Assembly (NCBI RefSeq): GCF_024713945.1
Contig: NC_134678.1
Coordinates: forward strand, 7,192,001-7,256,000
DNA: 64,000 bases
Source: Dermatophagoides farinae
Taxonomy: Eukaryota > Arthropoda > Arachnida > Sarcoptiformes > Pyroglyphidae
Reading direction: 5' to 3'
Numbering within the stretch: the first letter of the stretch is position 1; the number at the start of each line of letters is the position of its first letter. The notes below the pieces were generated by a model. The model saw only the letters and a program-made list of their open reading frames with translations, was not told where the DNA came from and did not search any database. Positions 13,310-24,632 of the stretch are shown here, piece by piece. Made by a program: the position numbers and the translations under genes.

Positions 13310-16298
13310 TGTTTCGGTTGGTTTCGTCTATTTGATTGATTCGTTTTCGCTGTTTTTGTTGTTGTTATTGTTTTGTAATCTTCTTCAAGTTTGGATCAAT
13401 TCCAGACTTTTTTCCCTCATTTGTATTTGGTTTTTTTTTTTGGTTGTTTATGTTGATTCCAATGGATTTGAACGACGACGAAAAAAGTAACAAGAAAATT
13501 CTTCTTTGCCATTGTGTGTGTGTGTGTGTGCACTTGTAATTTTTTTTTTTGTTTAATTTTACGACGCGCCCAATTCATCGTCAAAAAGTGTACGAGAAAC
13601 ATTCATTCATTCATACTTGAACATCAACACATTATGGCGCCCATTACATTAGTTTGTGTTTCATTCAAATGGATGATCGAAATGATTCGACTCAAATGAC
13701 ATCATGAAAATGATAATGGCCTGGTCCATACAAAACACAAATATATATTATAGAAAAAAAAACGGGTAAAGGCTATTACTATTCAACTTTTGGATCATTT
13801 CTTTACTCATGGATGGATGTAGTGGGCTTCTTTACCAGAAAAAAAACCAATCAGACACCACCCATATTGTCCCCATCCCTCCACCAAAAAAAAAAAAAAA
13901 AAACAACAACCATTGCCCATCCACCATTATTATCCTCGTTGTCGATGTGTGCATGAACTGAAAAAGAAATTATATATATGTTTGTGTTTAGTCGGTGTTT
14001 ATGGGTTTCAAGGTCAAAGTGTGCGTCGTCGTCATCATCATCATCGTTGTTATTGGTAGTACATTGTCATTTTGGGTATGTATGCGAGTATATGGAAGCC
14101 ATCAGAATGTTTAAAAATGGTATAAAAATGCGCCTGACTGCAAAAAAAAAATGATGAGAATGATCAAAACCAATAATAAGCTCAATAATATACAGAAAAA
14201 AAGGGAAAAAAAATGTTGATGACGATCATCAAACTTTCTCTCTCTCTCTCATACACACACACACATAGACAAACACTCGCCCACATACATACAAAGCACA
14301 ATGATCGAAAACATGCAACACAACAACAACAACAACAAAACAACAATACATTATCCTTACTTCTTCTTCTTCTGTAAAAAAAAAATTCCAAACAAGAAAA
14401 CACCATCACACACACAAATGTGGATGTTCAAAAAAACTTTTGTTTTCCTTCCATTTCGCTATTGAATTTGATAATTTAATTTTTAAACTGATAAAACAAC
14501 GCCATCTATCAATGCTTCAAGTAAATGTGTTTTTTTAGTTAGATTTTTCGAGAAATTTGAAAAAAAAACATACACATATCAGGAACAAAAATGAATAAAA
14601 AATTGAATAAACACCGTGACATCGAATGAATTGTTTAATCAGATTTTTCTTTTGTAAATTTTAATGTTCGTTTTTTTTTATCATCATCATAAAATATAAA
14701 TGTAGTATATCAAGCGCCGTAACTAAGCGACAATTTGACTTTATACGACTTATATCTTGTTATAATATAATTAGTGTAAATGTTTTTTCTTTCTTTTTTT
14801 TTGTTGTGAGAAATGGTTATATATATGGTTCTCCTGAAATTCAGATAGTTTAAAAGAAACATTTTAATGATGAGCATATCATGTAACAACAGCAATAATG
14901 ATCACGATAATTATCATTAGATCGATCGATTATATAGCAATAAAAAAAAATTTCTGTATATTTGTCTATAATCCACGTTGTTTGGAACTTGAGCACTTAT
15001 TCTTCGTCTTCAATCGTCGTGTGGTTGCCATTGAACTTTATGGAATTTCGTTGTTGTTGTTGCTGTTTTTTTTCAATAATTTTGGCAACCAAACGGAATT
15101 TTTTTTTGTTGTAAACACGCGCATAACACCATCTAGTGTTTAATTATCGTCATGGTGGATTGTTGATTGGTTAAAAAAATAATGGAAGCCACAACCAGAC
15201 ACACATATGGCAATATTATTGTGATTGGTGAATTGAAATATCGATCATTTTGTTGTTGTTGTTATTGTTATAATGCGTAGTAGTCTCCTACCTGTTGTCA
15301 TGATTTATTTCCATATTTTTTTTTCTAATTCATCAATCGATCACTGCTATAGATGGATCAATTTTTGATCTTTGATCAATGATCATGGGCTTTCAATTTT
15401 GGTGCGATAATCTTGTCTACTGATAAAAATTTTGATTCATTGAATTCAATCAATCAATCAATTAATCAATCAATCAACAAACAAAATCCAATGGTCCAAT
15501 GTCATTTGATAAACAAAGGTTAATGAACGTATCTTGATGCTCAAGCTCTCTATCGTATCATCATCATAAAAAAAAAAAATTTTTTCTATCTCTTTGATTA
15601 TCCATCAATCGATTTGAATACAATGTATTGATATTGTTATTTTCAATCATCATCATCATCATCATCGTCATAAATGAATCAATAAAATCAAATCATGATC
15701 AAATGTTTTTTTGTAAAACAAAAAAAAAGTAAATAACTTTTTTACAATATGTGTATCATTATTGTTTTTTTTCTCTCACTAGATTTCCAATTCTGATTAA
15801 TCGATTATAATAATAATTTCAATTTCGATGTCATGTGAGTGTATTTTATGATTTATTTTTGTATTTATATTTGATCATCATCATCATCATCATACAATCA
15901 AAATTGATTGATTTATTGATTGAGATTAGAATCTTGGATGGTGTACAGAAATCCCAAATATAATTATGATAAACTCTTTCCACCAACACTTGATGGTGCT
16001 GTGATGATGTGTGTTTTTTTTTATGTGGTCGACCATATCATCATCATCATCATCGTTATCAGCATCAATAAATTGGTTACCATCACAATCCGACCTCCAA
16101 AAATCCTCACATTTTGCCGAATGAAAGTCAAAACGACTGAATATTTAATTGATTGATTTGAATTGATATTGACACACAATGTTGTTACAAAGTTCATTCA
16201 ATTCAAGATAAACCTATTGATTCCTATTTGTTTCTCTTTTTTTTCGTTTTGTTTTCCATCATTCAAATTTCAACCTATACTTATCAGAAGAAAAAAAA

Positions 16299-17167
16299 AT
16301 GATATCATCATCATCAACATTCATAACGATTCTAATTACATGGCCATTGTTTTGGTCATTACAAACAATAAATATACATTGTGCCAACAATATCAACCAC
16401 AACGACAATGTTGTTGATGTAAACACGCTTAAATTTGTCATTCTAGTATGTAGTGGCTGATTTTTGATTATGATCAATTGAATCAAACATTTAATGTTTT
16501 TTTTCCCACACAATAGATACATCGTCATGGTGATCGAACACCGATTGAAACATATCCACGTGATCCATATCGTGATGGCCAAAAATATTGGCCCGATGGT
16601 TGGGGACAATTAACATTGGTAATATGAATGCAATTGATGATTAAAATTTCTGGAATTAAAAAACAACAAAAAATTTTTAGGATGGAAAAAAACGAATGTA
16701 CAATTTAGGATTATATCTATCGAAACGTTATAGTGATTTTTTGGGCAAATCGCCACGTGAAGCATTCATTCGTAGTTCTGCATCTGATCGTTGTCTGGAA
16801 AGTGTTTCATTAGTTTTGGCTGGATTATATCCACCCAATGACAGATGGAAATGGAATGATAATCTGGGCCAAAAATGGCAACCATTTCCAATACAAACAG
16901 TTCCACATGATATTGATGGGGTAATTAATTTTCAAAAACAAAAACAAAAAAAAATACCAATACCAATACATTAATCATTTTCAATATTCATTGATTCATT
17001 TCATTAGATGTTAAATCCTCAATCTAAATGTAAAAAAGCTGAACAAATTCTAGCGGATATCTATAAATCCAAATCTGTTATTGAATATTATAATCAAATG
17101 AAGGTATTGTTTGTAAAAAAAAAAAAAAATTTTGAATTCAATTTGTAAATCATTTTTTCTCCTTCTG

Positions 17168-17202
<35 letters not shown>

Positions 17203-18128
17203 CAACATTATTATATGTACAAGACAATACTGGCTATGAAAATGTGAATCTGATAAAAGCTGAAGAAATATTTGATTCATTATTGAATGAAAAATTGTTT
17301 GGTTATAAATTACCAGCATGGGTGGACACGAATATTTATACGAAACTTAAAGAAATTTCCGATAAAACATTCATATTCGATGCGATGACCAGAGAGATTC
17401 AAAAATTTCGTGCCGGTTTATTATTAGCAGATATATGGCAGCATATTTCCAATCATGAATTATTGGATAATGATGATGATGATGATGATAATAAACATCG
17501 TCTGTACATCTATTCGACGGTATTTTTTTAAATTTCCATTTATTCTCTCAGAACTTTTTTTCATTCTTGTTTCCATTTTATTTAGCATGATGATCAATTG
17601 TCCGTTTTTATGAGCGCTTTGAATAATTTTAATGGTATTGCGCCACCATATGGATCAACGATCATGATGGAAATACATCAAAATCATACGGATGAGTCAT
17701 TTATACGAATGTATTATTTGAATGTAACTGAAATGGAAAATCCATATCGATTAGAATTAAAGGATTGTTATTATTACATAAAACAACGGCAACTAATTCA
17801 TGGATCAAATCCAGACCAATGTACAATAACAAATTTTTATGAAACAATCAAAGATTTATTGCCCAATGATTGGAATGTTGAATGTGAAAATTCATCATCA
17901 TCCACAGCAGCTGATCGTATGTGTTATTAGATTGATTAATGAAATTCGAATGATAATTTTTATTTTTTTTTTTTTTTTGTCTCCATCATTTACACAGCAT
18001 TAAGTATTTATCTAGTTTTGATCACCATTTCATTGACCATTTCGGTAATGTTATTCTTTACATATCTACTTGTGAACCACCGACGTTATGGATCATCATA
18101 TCGATTATTGCCAATAATAAATAGTTAG
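16299..18128 (+). CDS. histidine acid phosphatase, membrane-anchored (lysosomal/prostatic type)
   Basis: Seven exons join in frame to 454 codons including stop: 16299-16445, 16517-16618, 16681-16920, 17008-17103, 17202-17519, 17586-17916, 17998-18128. The start was chosen because it opens a hydrophobic signal peptide ([15 protein letters not shown]...) that runs in frame into LKFVIL. Exon 2 begins with the histidine phosphatase signature [14 protein letters not shown], where RHGxRxP holds the nucleophilic His. Exon 6 opens with HDDQLS, preceded by YIYST, giving the C-terminal catalytic HD dipeptide. The last exon encodes a hydrophobic segment ([20 protein letters not shown]) followed by a short basic tail, as in type I lysosomal acid phosphatases. 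Such enzymes hydrolyse phosphomonoesters at acid pH. A poly-Asp run lies just before HDD. Intron 4 ends in a (CA)n tract. A candidate AATAAA is near 18246. Confidence 0.9.
17171..17201 (+). repeat. (CA)n tract forming the 3' splice region of an intron
   Basis: About 15 CA units replace the usual pyrimidine tract and end directly in the CAG acceptor of acid phosphatase intron 4 (17104-17201). Confidence 0.85.
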
Positions 18129-19500
18129 GATTAGGATATGATTGAAAAAAAATTGACACGTGATATAGAATTTTTTTTAAAATTTGAAATTTTATTTTTT
18201 TGAAAAAAAATCCAACAATTTGTACAAAAAAAAAGAATTCCTATAAATAAAAAGAACAAAAAAAATACATTAATGATTTTGTCCAATGAAATAAATCGAT
18301 AAATCAATCAATGAATCAATGAAATCAGGGTAACTATGACTTGTGAATCATTTTTGTATTGAATTTGTCTCGCAAACTCAAAACATTCAACTATGAATGT
18401 GATATGTTTTCATCCTAAACGTTTTTTCTCTTAATCATAGAGAGATTCTCGTCACAAAACGCTTACCATTTTCAAAATTGGAATTTTCGGTCTGTCCAGT
18501 TATTATTTCGATCATTCGTCCTATGCATGATAAAATAGAAGAAAACAAAACGTTCGAAAATTAGCAAAAGTGAATGTTGCTGAAAAACAAATTTATAGAT
18601 TATGTTAAAGGAAAAAAGGATATTTTTCAGAACGCTGTGGGAAAAGACTAATCATAGCTTGTCATAAAATATAAAAATGAATCATCATCAGAAGCAGAAT
18701 TTTTTTTTGTTTGGAATTTTTTTTGGAATCATTTGCTTACCTTTTCCGATGATGATGTGATGATATATGGTATTTTCATTTCTATCTCATTTGTTGATTA
18801 TTTACTCGATCGATCCAGTCCGTTAAACTTATTACGAACGTTGTTTTCAATTGTTATCTCGGTTCGGAACAAGTTTAACAGAATGGAATCGAGTTTTGTT
18901 TTTTGTTGTTGTAGTTGTTGTTGTGAAATATGTCCAATTCAAACACAATGAAGAAATAGAAGGCAAATATATCAAGCTACTACTACTACTACATATCGTT
19001 TTTTTTGTATTTATCATTTTCAAACAAAACAATCGTTTTTGACAAAATGAAAGGTTTTACTTTTTCATAATAATAACATTCTATAAATCAGAATATTATA
19101 GAAGAATCACATTGTGAAACACACATACACACAAATTACGTGTGTAAGATGCTACAATCGTAGAGAGAGTTATTCATCATTTTTTTCAAATATAGAATAT
19201 CATATTGAAAATGAAAAACAAAACATTTTGTTTGTCAACGATTATTGGGAAAATGAAAAATTCAAAAAAAAGATCGACATGGCCATCAAAATTTGCCAGC
19301 ATAGAAACAAAAAAAAAATTTGGACATATCAAAACAGAAAAACAAACCTCGATTCCTTTTTGAAGAAACGCAAGAAATTTTTTTTTTTTTTTTGACGAAT
19401 TGGTAAATGGCAAAATATTTATTAGATTTTCGGATATTTTATATAAAAAAAATGAAAATGATGATGTGAAACATCAAATTTTTTTTTTCGTTTAATGAAC
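18129..19500. other. intergenic spacer between convergent genes
   Basis: This 1.4 kb separates the 3' ends of the acid phosphatase (+) and eS8 (-). It holds an AATAAA near 18246 for the former and, on the minus strand, AATAAA at 19418-19423 for eS8. The rest is AT-rich. Some minus-strand splice-like signals at 18420-18780 could be linked into a tiny open model, but nothing recognisable is encoded. Confidence 0.6.
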
Positions 19501-21030
19501 TCATTTGCCTTTCTTTGCTTTGATTTTACGTAGGTAAAATTCCAATTCTTTGCCTTCGAGAATGTAGCCATCAGCACGACCAACTTGACCAGGACGAGAG
19601 GCAATACAAGCTATACATACAATAATATAAAAGTTAAAGTAAAGAATTAGATGACACAAACACACAAAATTATAAAATCAATAATTTGTCAACGGAAAAA
19701 TAATAATCTAACAATGCTGATTTTGGCGTGTGTGTGTGCATGCCATTTGAACAACATGGATCAATATGAGACACAAACACAAGATAAAATCGATTCATAA
19801 AATAAACTTACCTAAAACACGACCAGTCATAAATTGTTCTTCCAATGCCTGTTCAACTTTGGCATATTTTTGACGAAGTTTGTATTTCGAATGTTCAGCT
19901 TTTACGGCCATTTGATCGGCAACTTCTTGTTCGGCTTGAGTCTTTATGTGGATAGGAAAAAAAGTTATCATTATTAATATAGATGTCGGAATAATCACAA
20001 TTATTATTATATAGAAAAATTAAAGTTTTCAGAAACAACATTCTCTATCATAGGTTATTCAGCCGAAAGATGGTATATATAGATTTGCTCATCACTGGCA
20101 ACGCATATTTTGAAAAATGAAAATTTTTTGAAACAAAAAACTTACCAATTTAACTCCTTTCTTACGACCCATCATCATAGCATAATGGCCTTCATACCAT
20201 GTTCGAAACGGTGTAGCATCGATAAGAACAATACAATTTTTGACCAATGTTTTCGTACGAACCAATTCATTGTTGGATGAATTGTAAACAACATCTACAA
20301 TACGTGTCTTACGTGTACAATCTAATTGGAAAAAGTAAATAATGTAATTTTTGGTCCATAATTTAATATATAAAAAGAATTCATTACGTTCAGAAGCCCA
20401 AGAAAAATTGCCATGATCAAGACGTAGAGCACGATGTTTCACATTTCCACCACGTGTACGCACCAAATGAATACGTTTAACACCAATCTGTGTAAATCGA
20501 ATGAAAAATTTTTTTTTGATGAGAAATATAAAATTAAAAATGAAAATAGATAACTGTAGAAAATTCAGATAGAATGGATATAATTTCATCAACAAAAAAA
20601 CTGATTGCAGATGACACGCATGAAACATCATTTCAAATATTCAAAGGATAAAAAATTTTTGATCCAAAAAAAAAATTCCTTACCTTTGTATTGGCTGCTG
20701 GTCGTCCTAATTCAAACTTACGCTTCTTACGAATTGGTTTACGTTTACCACCAGTAGCTCGTCGTTTATGCCAATGATTACGTGAAATACCTAGGCACAA
20801 AAATCAAAAAAATCAATCGAAATATGAGAATACAAGTTGAACATTGTCAGCGTGACTATATTTTGGATCTTTTCCATCGAAAAACTAAGAAAAACCTAGC
20901 CAACTAAATGTCTATCAATTGAAACTCATTCTTGTGATTAAAATGAAACCAATTTCAAGAAAAAATTCAAATCCTAACATCGAAAAATGATGGAAAATAT
21001 CGGAGAGAATGGTCAAACGTGCTTACCCAT
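19501..21030 (-). CDS. RpS8: small ribosomal subunit protein eS8
   Basis: Six exons on the minus strand: 21027-21030, 20684-20790, 20388-20487, 20146-20321, 19812-19941, 19501-19610. They join to 627 nt, 208 residues, exactly the usual eS8 length. The first exon carries only ATGG. The protein begins [20 protein letters not shown], continues with [15 protein letters not shown] and [15 protein letters not shown], and ends [10 protein letters not shown], all typical of eS8. It is a structural protein of the 40S subunit. A TOP-like pyrimidine start lies 11-23 bases upstream of the ATG, as expected for growth-regulated translation. Two introns (20488-20683 and 19942-20145) contain box C/D snoRNA candidates. 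The gene is divergent from TAF6, 283 bp between start codons. Confidence 0.97.
20025..20099 (-). ncRNA. box C/D snoRNA in eS8 intron (28S guide, U32/U51/snR39-like)
   Basis: Inside the 204-bp intron between eS8 exons 4 and 5, minus strand: perfect C box GTGATGA (20089-20095), D' box CTGA (20059-20062), C'-like TATGATA (20046-20052) and D box CTGA (20029-20032), spaced as in a box C/D snoRNA of about 70 nt. The 12 bases directly before D' read ACCATCTTTCGG. They are perfectly complementary to CCGAAAGATGGT, part of the highly conserved 28S/25S segment CCCGAAAGATGGTGAACTAT. The plus-five rule selects the second A after CCG, which I recall as yeast 25S Am807 (snR39/snR59) and human 28S Am1511 (U32/U51). 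No strong terminal stem is visible. RPS8 introns host snoRNAs in vertebrates. Box pattern and pairing are seen; methylation is inferred. Confidence 0.75.
20560..20638 (-). ncRNA. candidate box C/D snoRNA in eS8 intron (U74/snR64-like)
   Basis: Inside the 196-bp intron between eS8 exons 2 and 3, minus strand: C-like box ATGATGT (20625-20631), D'-like CTGC (20607-20610), C'-like TTGATGA (20586-20592) and D box CTGA (20565-20568). A short GAAA/TTTC stem can be drawn at the ends. The guide before D', TTCATGCGTGTCAT, pairs with the conserved 28S segment GTGACGCGCATGAA over about 13 positions with one internal G-U. The plus-five rule selects the C of GTGAC, which I recall as yeast 25S Cm2337, the snR64 target. 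Three boxes deviate from consensus by one base, so this call is less certain than the other intronic snoRNA. Confidence 0.55.
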
Positions 21031-21039
21031 GTTGAACTC

Positions 21040-21053
21040 ACGCCGGAAAAGGC
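21040..21053 (-). promoter_or_regulatory. TOP-like transcription start of eS8
   Basis: On the minus strand, GCCTTTTCCGGCG lies 11-23 bases upstream of the eS8 ATG. A C followed by an uninterrupted pyrimidine run is the signature of terminal oligopyrimidine mRNAs of ribosomal protein genes. The exact start base is inferred. Confidence 0.5.
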
Positions 21054-21313
21054 TAAAGCATGCAGTCGACAAGCAAAGCAGCAAGTCTTCCTTTCAACGC
21101 GGCTAGAAACTTGAGCATGCTCATTGTTGAATGTCAATTGATCCCCATCTATCGTTTATTGCTCAAAATCGAATTCTTTACCATTGCTGTTGAAATAGTG
21201 TATACTCTGTTAAAACAGTTTCGAATGATTGTTTTTCTTATTGTAATTGTTTCGTTCTTTTAATTCTGTTTGATGTTCTCATTTTATCAAATTAACTTTA
21301 AATTTGAATAAAT

Positions 21314-23079
21314 ATGATCAAATTATCATCAGGACACGAAAACAAATCAAACAAAAGTAGCCACAAAAATGATGCAACTCATGAAAAATTGGCACGTGAA
21401 AAGAATTCTGCGTCAAGCAGTACAATTGTGGCTCATTTTGGCGCCGATTCAGTAAAAATGATAGCCGAATCTATTGGAATCGCAAATTTATCTGATGATG
21501 CAACTAGATTAATTGCCGATGATATTACAATGAAGCTAAAATGTGTAGCTCAAGATGCTATGAAGTTTGCCGTTCATGGCCGACGCACGATGATGTCTGT
21601 TTCAGATATTGACCATTCGTTGAAACATAAAAATATACCTCCAATGTTTGGATATACAGATAAAGAGTTGCTTCCATTTCGGTTTGCATCGGGTGGTGGA
21701 CGGGAATTATATTTTCAAGAAGAAAAAGAAGTCGATCTTCCCGATATACTTGGCATGTCTTCGTTGGCCAAACTGCCTCAAGATGTGGCCATCAAATGTC
21801 ATTGGCTAAGCATTGAAGGTGTTCAACCAGCTATACCAGAAAATCCACCACCATTATCAAAAGATCGTCTCCGTTTGGATGGTATCGATCCATCTTTGGT
21901 TTTGAAACTTCAAAATACACCCGGTATTCAAACAAATAAATTTATCACACAAAAACCAAAGAAAATGGTGGAAGTTATCAAGGTAAAACAATATGCCACC
22001 CATGAATTATCGATGGAACAACAGCTGTATTATAAAGAGATTACTGAAGCATGTGTTGGGTTCCGATGAAAGTCGACGTATCGAAGCACTTCAAAGTTTA
22101 ACTTATGATTCTGGACTACATCAAATGCTTCCTCGATTATGTACATTCATTTCAGAAGGTGTAAAAGTCAATGTTGTTCAAAATAATTTAGCTTTGTTGA
22201 TCTATCTAATGCGAATGGTCAAAGCTTTATTGGACAATCATAACTTATATCTGGAGAAATATCTTCACGACCTTATACCGACTGTATTGACGTGTGTCGT
22301 GTCTAAACAACTATGTTTAAGGCCCGAACAGGATAACCATTGGGCATTAAGAGATTTCGGTTCCCGTTTAATGTCCCAAATATGTAGAAATTTCAATACA
22401 AATACGAATAATATTCAAGTTCGCGTTACACAATTGTTGAGTCATTCACTAGACAAAGAACGGATTGCTCAATCATCTTTATATGGAGTGATTGCCTGTC
22501 TTTGCGAAATGGGACCAGAAGTTCAACGGGCTTTCCTACTTAAACGTGTCAAAATGATTGGCGATCGCATCCGTACCAATGTGGAAGGTATGAACATTTC
22601 GTCCGCTGATAAGGCAGCTGCTGGCCATATTGAATCACTTATACTTAGAAATTTACCAACGACGATAAAAAATTTACGTACTCCCCCTGATATTGTTGGA
22701 GAATATCGTCAAGATTATGGATATCTAGGTCCACAATTACATATGGCTGTCGTAAACCTACGTTCAAAAGAAGGATCAAATACACATCGAATTAATAGTA
22801 AATATCAATCAGTGTTAATTTAAAAAAATTTTTTAATTTCAATTTGCAGTTTCAGGTAATTCTCAATCGACTGGTGGATCGAACCTTCCGTATCGTCGTG
22901 TGAGTAATATATCATCAGGTTCATCGACGTCGCAACAAGCAAAGTATGCAATCATTTCTTCATCGCCTGGTTCATCAAACGTCGGGTCTACAAGCGGAAG
23001 CGGTACTGGATCGGGTAATGTTACAATGTATCGAATGATTCGATCACCGGCCACTTCACTAGGACGAAATAATGACTGA
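21314..23079 (+). CDS. Taf6: TFIID subunit TAF6 (apparent one-base frame break)
   Basis: Two exons, 21314-22797 and 22850-23079. Residues about 37-105 form the TAF6 histone fold (IVAHFGADSVKMIAESIG..., FAVHGRRTMMSVSDIDHSL). Then comes YKEITEACVG, and after the break the TAF6 HEAT-repeat domain (FISEGVKVNVVQNNLALLIY, LCLRPEQDNHWALRDF). The tail is Ser/Gly-rich, ending ATSLGRNND. TAF6 pairs with TAF9 in TFIID. The frame starting at 21314 stops at 22067-22069; homology continues without a gap in the next frame from 22059, so one surplus base sits at about 22058-22060. No intron can explain it because conserved residues abut the shift. If the shift is ignored the protein is about 570 residues, normal for TAF6. 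Alternatives are sequence error, a real null allele or +1 recoding at CGA-TGA. AATAAA is at 23250-23255. Confidence 0.92.
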
Positions 23080-23338
23080 TGGGTAAAAAGTTTAAACCGA
23101 TTTATTACTCTTCCATCAGCATGTTTCCCGAAAGCATAAAATTATTTTGGGAGAGATCAAAAGAGATCATCATCATCATCATGTAGCAAAACGAGCATCA
23201 TCACTTTTTCCATTGTTCTGACAAAATATTGAAATCATTTGTTGCAAATAATAAAAATCCTGATAAAATCAATGGTCATTCGATTCATTTTAAATTCAAT
23301 TCAATTCATTTTTGATGCATTTTTGCTTGTATATTGAA

Positions 23339-23458
23339 GGCGCCACTGTCAACCATATGTTGAATTCTCGTTACTTTTTCTGTCAACTGATGGTGCCACT
23401 TGTTATTAAAATAATTTTAATTCAACTGAATGTACAAAAATTGACAACAGATGGCAGC
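23339..23458. repeat. cluster of three degenerate GGCGCCAC / TGTCAAC / GATGGYGCC motifs
   Basis: Related copies lie within 120 bp: GGCGCCACTGTCAAC (23339-23353), CTGTCAACTGATGGTGCCAC (23380-23399) and TTGACAACAGATGGCAGCC (about 23441-23459). They share TGxCAAC followed by GATGG and a GCC core, with the first copy in inverted order. The GATGGYGCC half resembles arthropod CTCF-type sites; this is inference. Confidence 0.4.
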
Positions 23459-23864
23459 CTGCCATGCACATCAAATTGAATAAATTCAAATATATATCAA
23501 CGATACATTGGTGAAAATGAATTTGATTAATAGACCTTTGAAATTTGAAATTGTTATTTTTTTGCTTTCGATCGAATTGAATGTTTTGTGTCCATGACCA
23601 TAATGTGTTGACCAAATTTATTTATATAACGATGATGATGATGATGATTATAATAAAGTTTTACTTTTTTTTTCATTAAAATATACACATTTTCCAAATT
23701 CAAATATTTGGATTCCACAATTTCCCAAGTGAATGGATTTTTTTTTTGTATTCTTTATTCGTTCGGAAATCCGGTTTCACAATAATTCAATATGCAAACA
23801 CACACACACACACGTACGCACTCAAATATAACACCAACAAGCTGTTACACATTTTTTCATTTGA

Positions 23865-23891
23865 TTTTTTTTTTTTTTTTTTTTTTTTTTT
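23865..23891. repeat. poly(T) tract
   Basis: Uninterrupted run of about 27 T between the convergent TAF6 and PLC-X genes. Confidence 0.95.
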
Positions 23892-24601
23892 GATGAAATC
23901 AAAGCAACAAAACAAAATCCAATTAATCGCCATTAATGCAATGGTAAACACGTTCATTTTTTACTATGTAAATGTGTAATGTACTTTACAGACTCACACA
24001 CACACACACAAAAACACACAGGTTTTTCGAATTGGATACTCACTTTTTTGTTGTTGTTGTTGATTTGTTGGGATCTCGAGTTTTTTTTTTTTTTTTGTTT
24101 CACAATGATAATTCTTACCCCAAAATTCAAAGTTGAGCACTTTGATTCTCGACTCCAATTCATTTGTTTGGTCATTAGTTTGAATTTTATTTATGTGTAG
24201 ATGATAATAATTCTGCAAATTACTCAGTATATGGAACACATATGGAATATATTGGTTTCTTTAATAATAATAATTTGCATATATTTTTTTGGGGGGGGGG
24301 GAGGGGCCGTGGATGAAAAAAAAACTTTTTCTTTCTTTTTTTTATTCTCTCTACGGTCCGGCTGGAAACTAATTATCATGATTATTATTATTATGAAAAT
24401 ATTGAATGTGACGTCAATGAAATCAGAAAACAGCAAAAAAAAACATAGTATTGGTGGGTGGGTGGAATGCCGTTATTTTTTTTTCTTATTTTTTGCATTT
24501 ATAATGCACAATTAACGCCTTCTCAATCATGATAACAATAGAAAAACCTGAATATTATTACCGTTTTGTTTTGAATGATTTATATTCGGATTTTTTTTTT
24601 G

Positions 24602-24632
<31 letters not shown>

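Larger units (their letters stand above)
1..16298. other. gene desert, AT-rich with dense microsatellites
   Basis: No conserved protein-coding exon could be recognised on either strand across these 16.3 kb. Open frames are short and made of translated simple repeats (poly-H, poly-M, poly-F, poly-K, CVCVC strings). The DNA is dominated by A/T homopolymers, (CA)n/(TG)n, (GA)n and (ATG)n/(ATC)n tracts. A perfect E2F-type palindrome at 7285-7296 and AGATGGCG-type motifs at 10485, 14500 and 15127 are the only readable non-repeat signals. It could hold long introns or regulatory DNA of a gene outside the window, or non-coding RNA genes I cannot recognise by eye. Confidence 0.7.

Noticed and set aside
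18465-18779. Minus-strand chain of small open exons with donor/acceptor-like ends (start near 18779, further pieces to about 18310).
   Set aside because: Pieces are short, phases connect only with selected frames, and the peptide matches nothing known. Chance GT/AG sites are common in this AT-rich DNA.
20791-21026. A snoRNA in the first eS8 intron, using CTGA near 20848 as D box.
   Set aside because: No acceptable C box, and the upstream bases do not match an rRNA segment I know.
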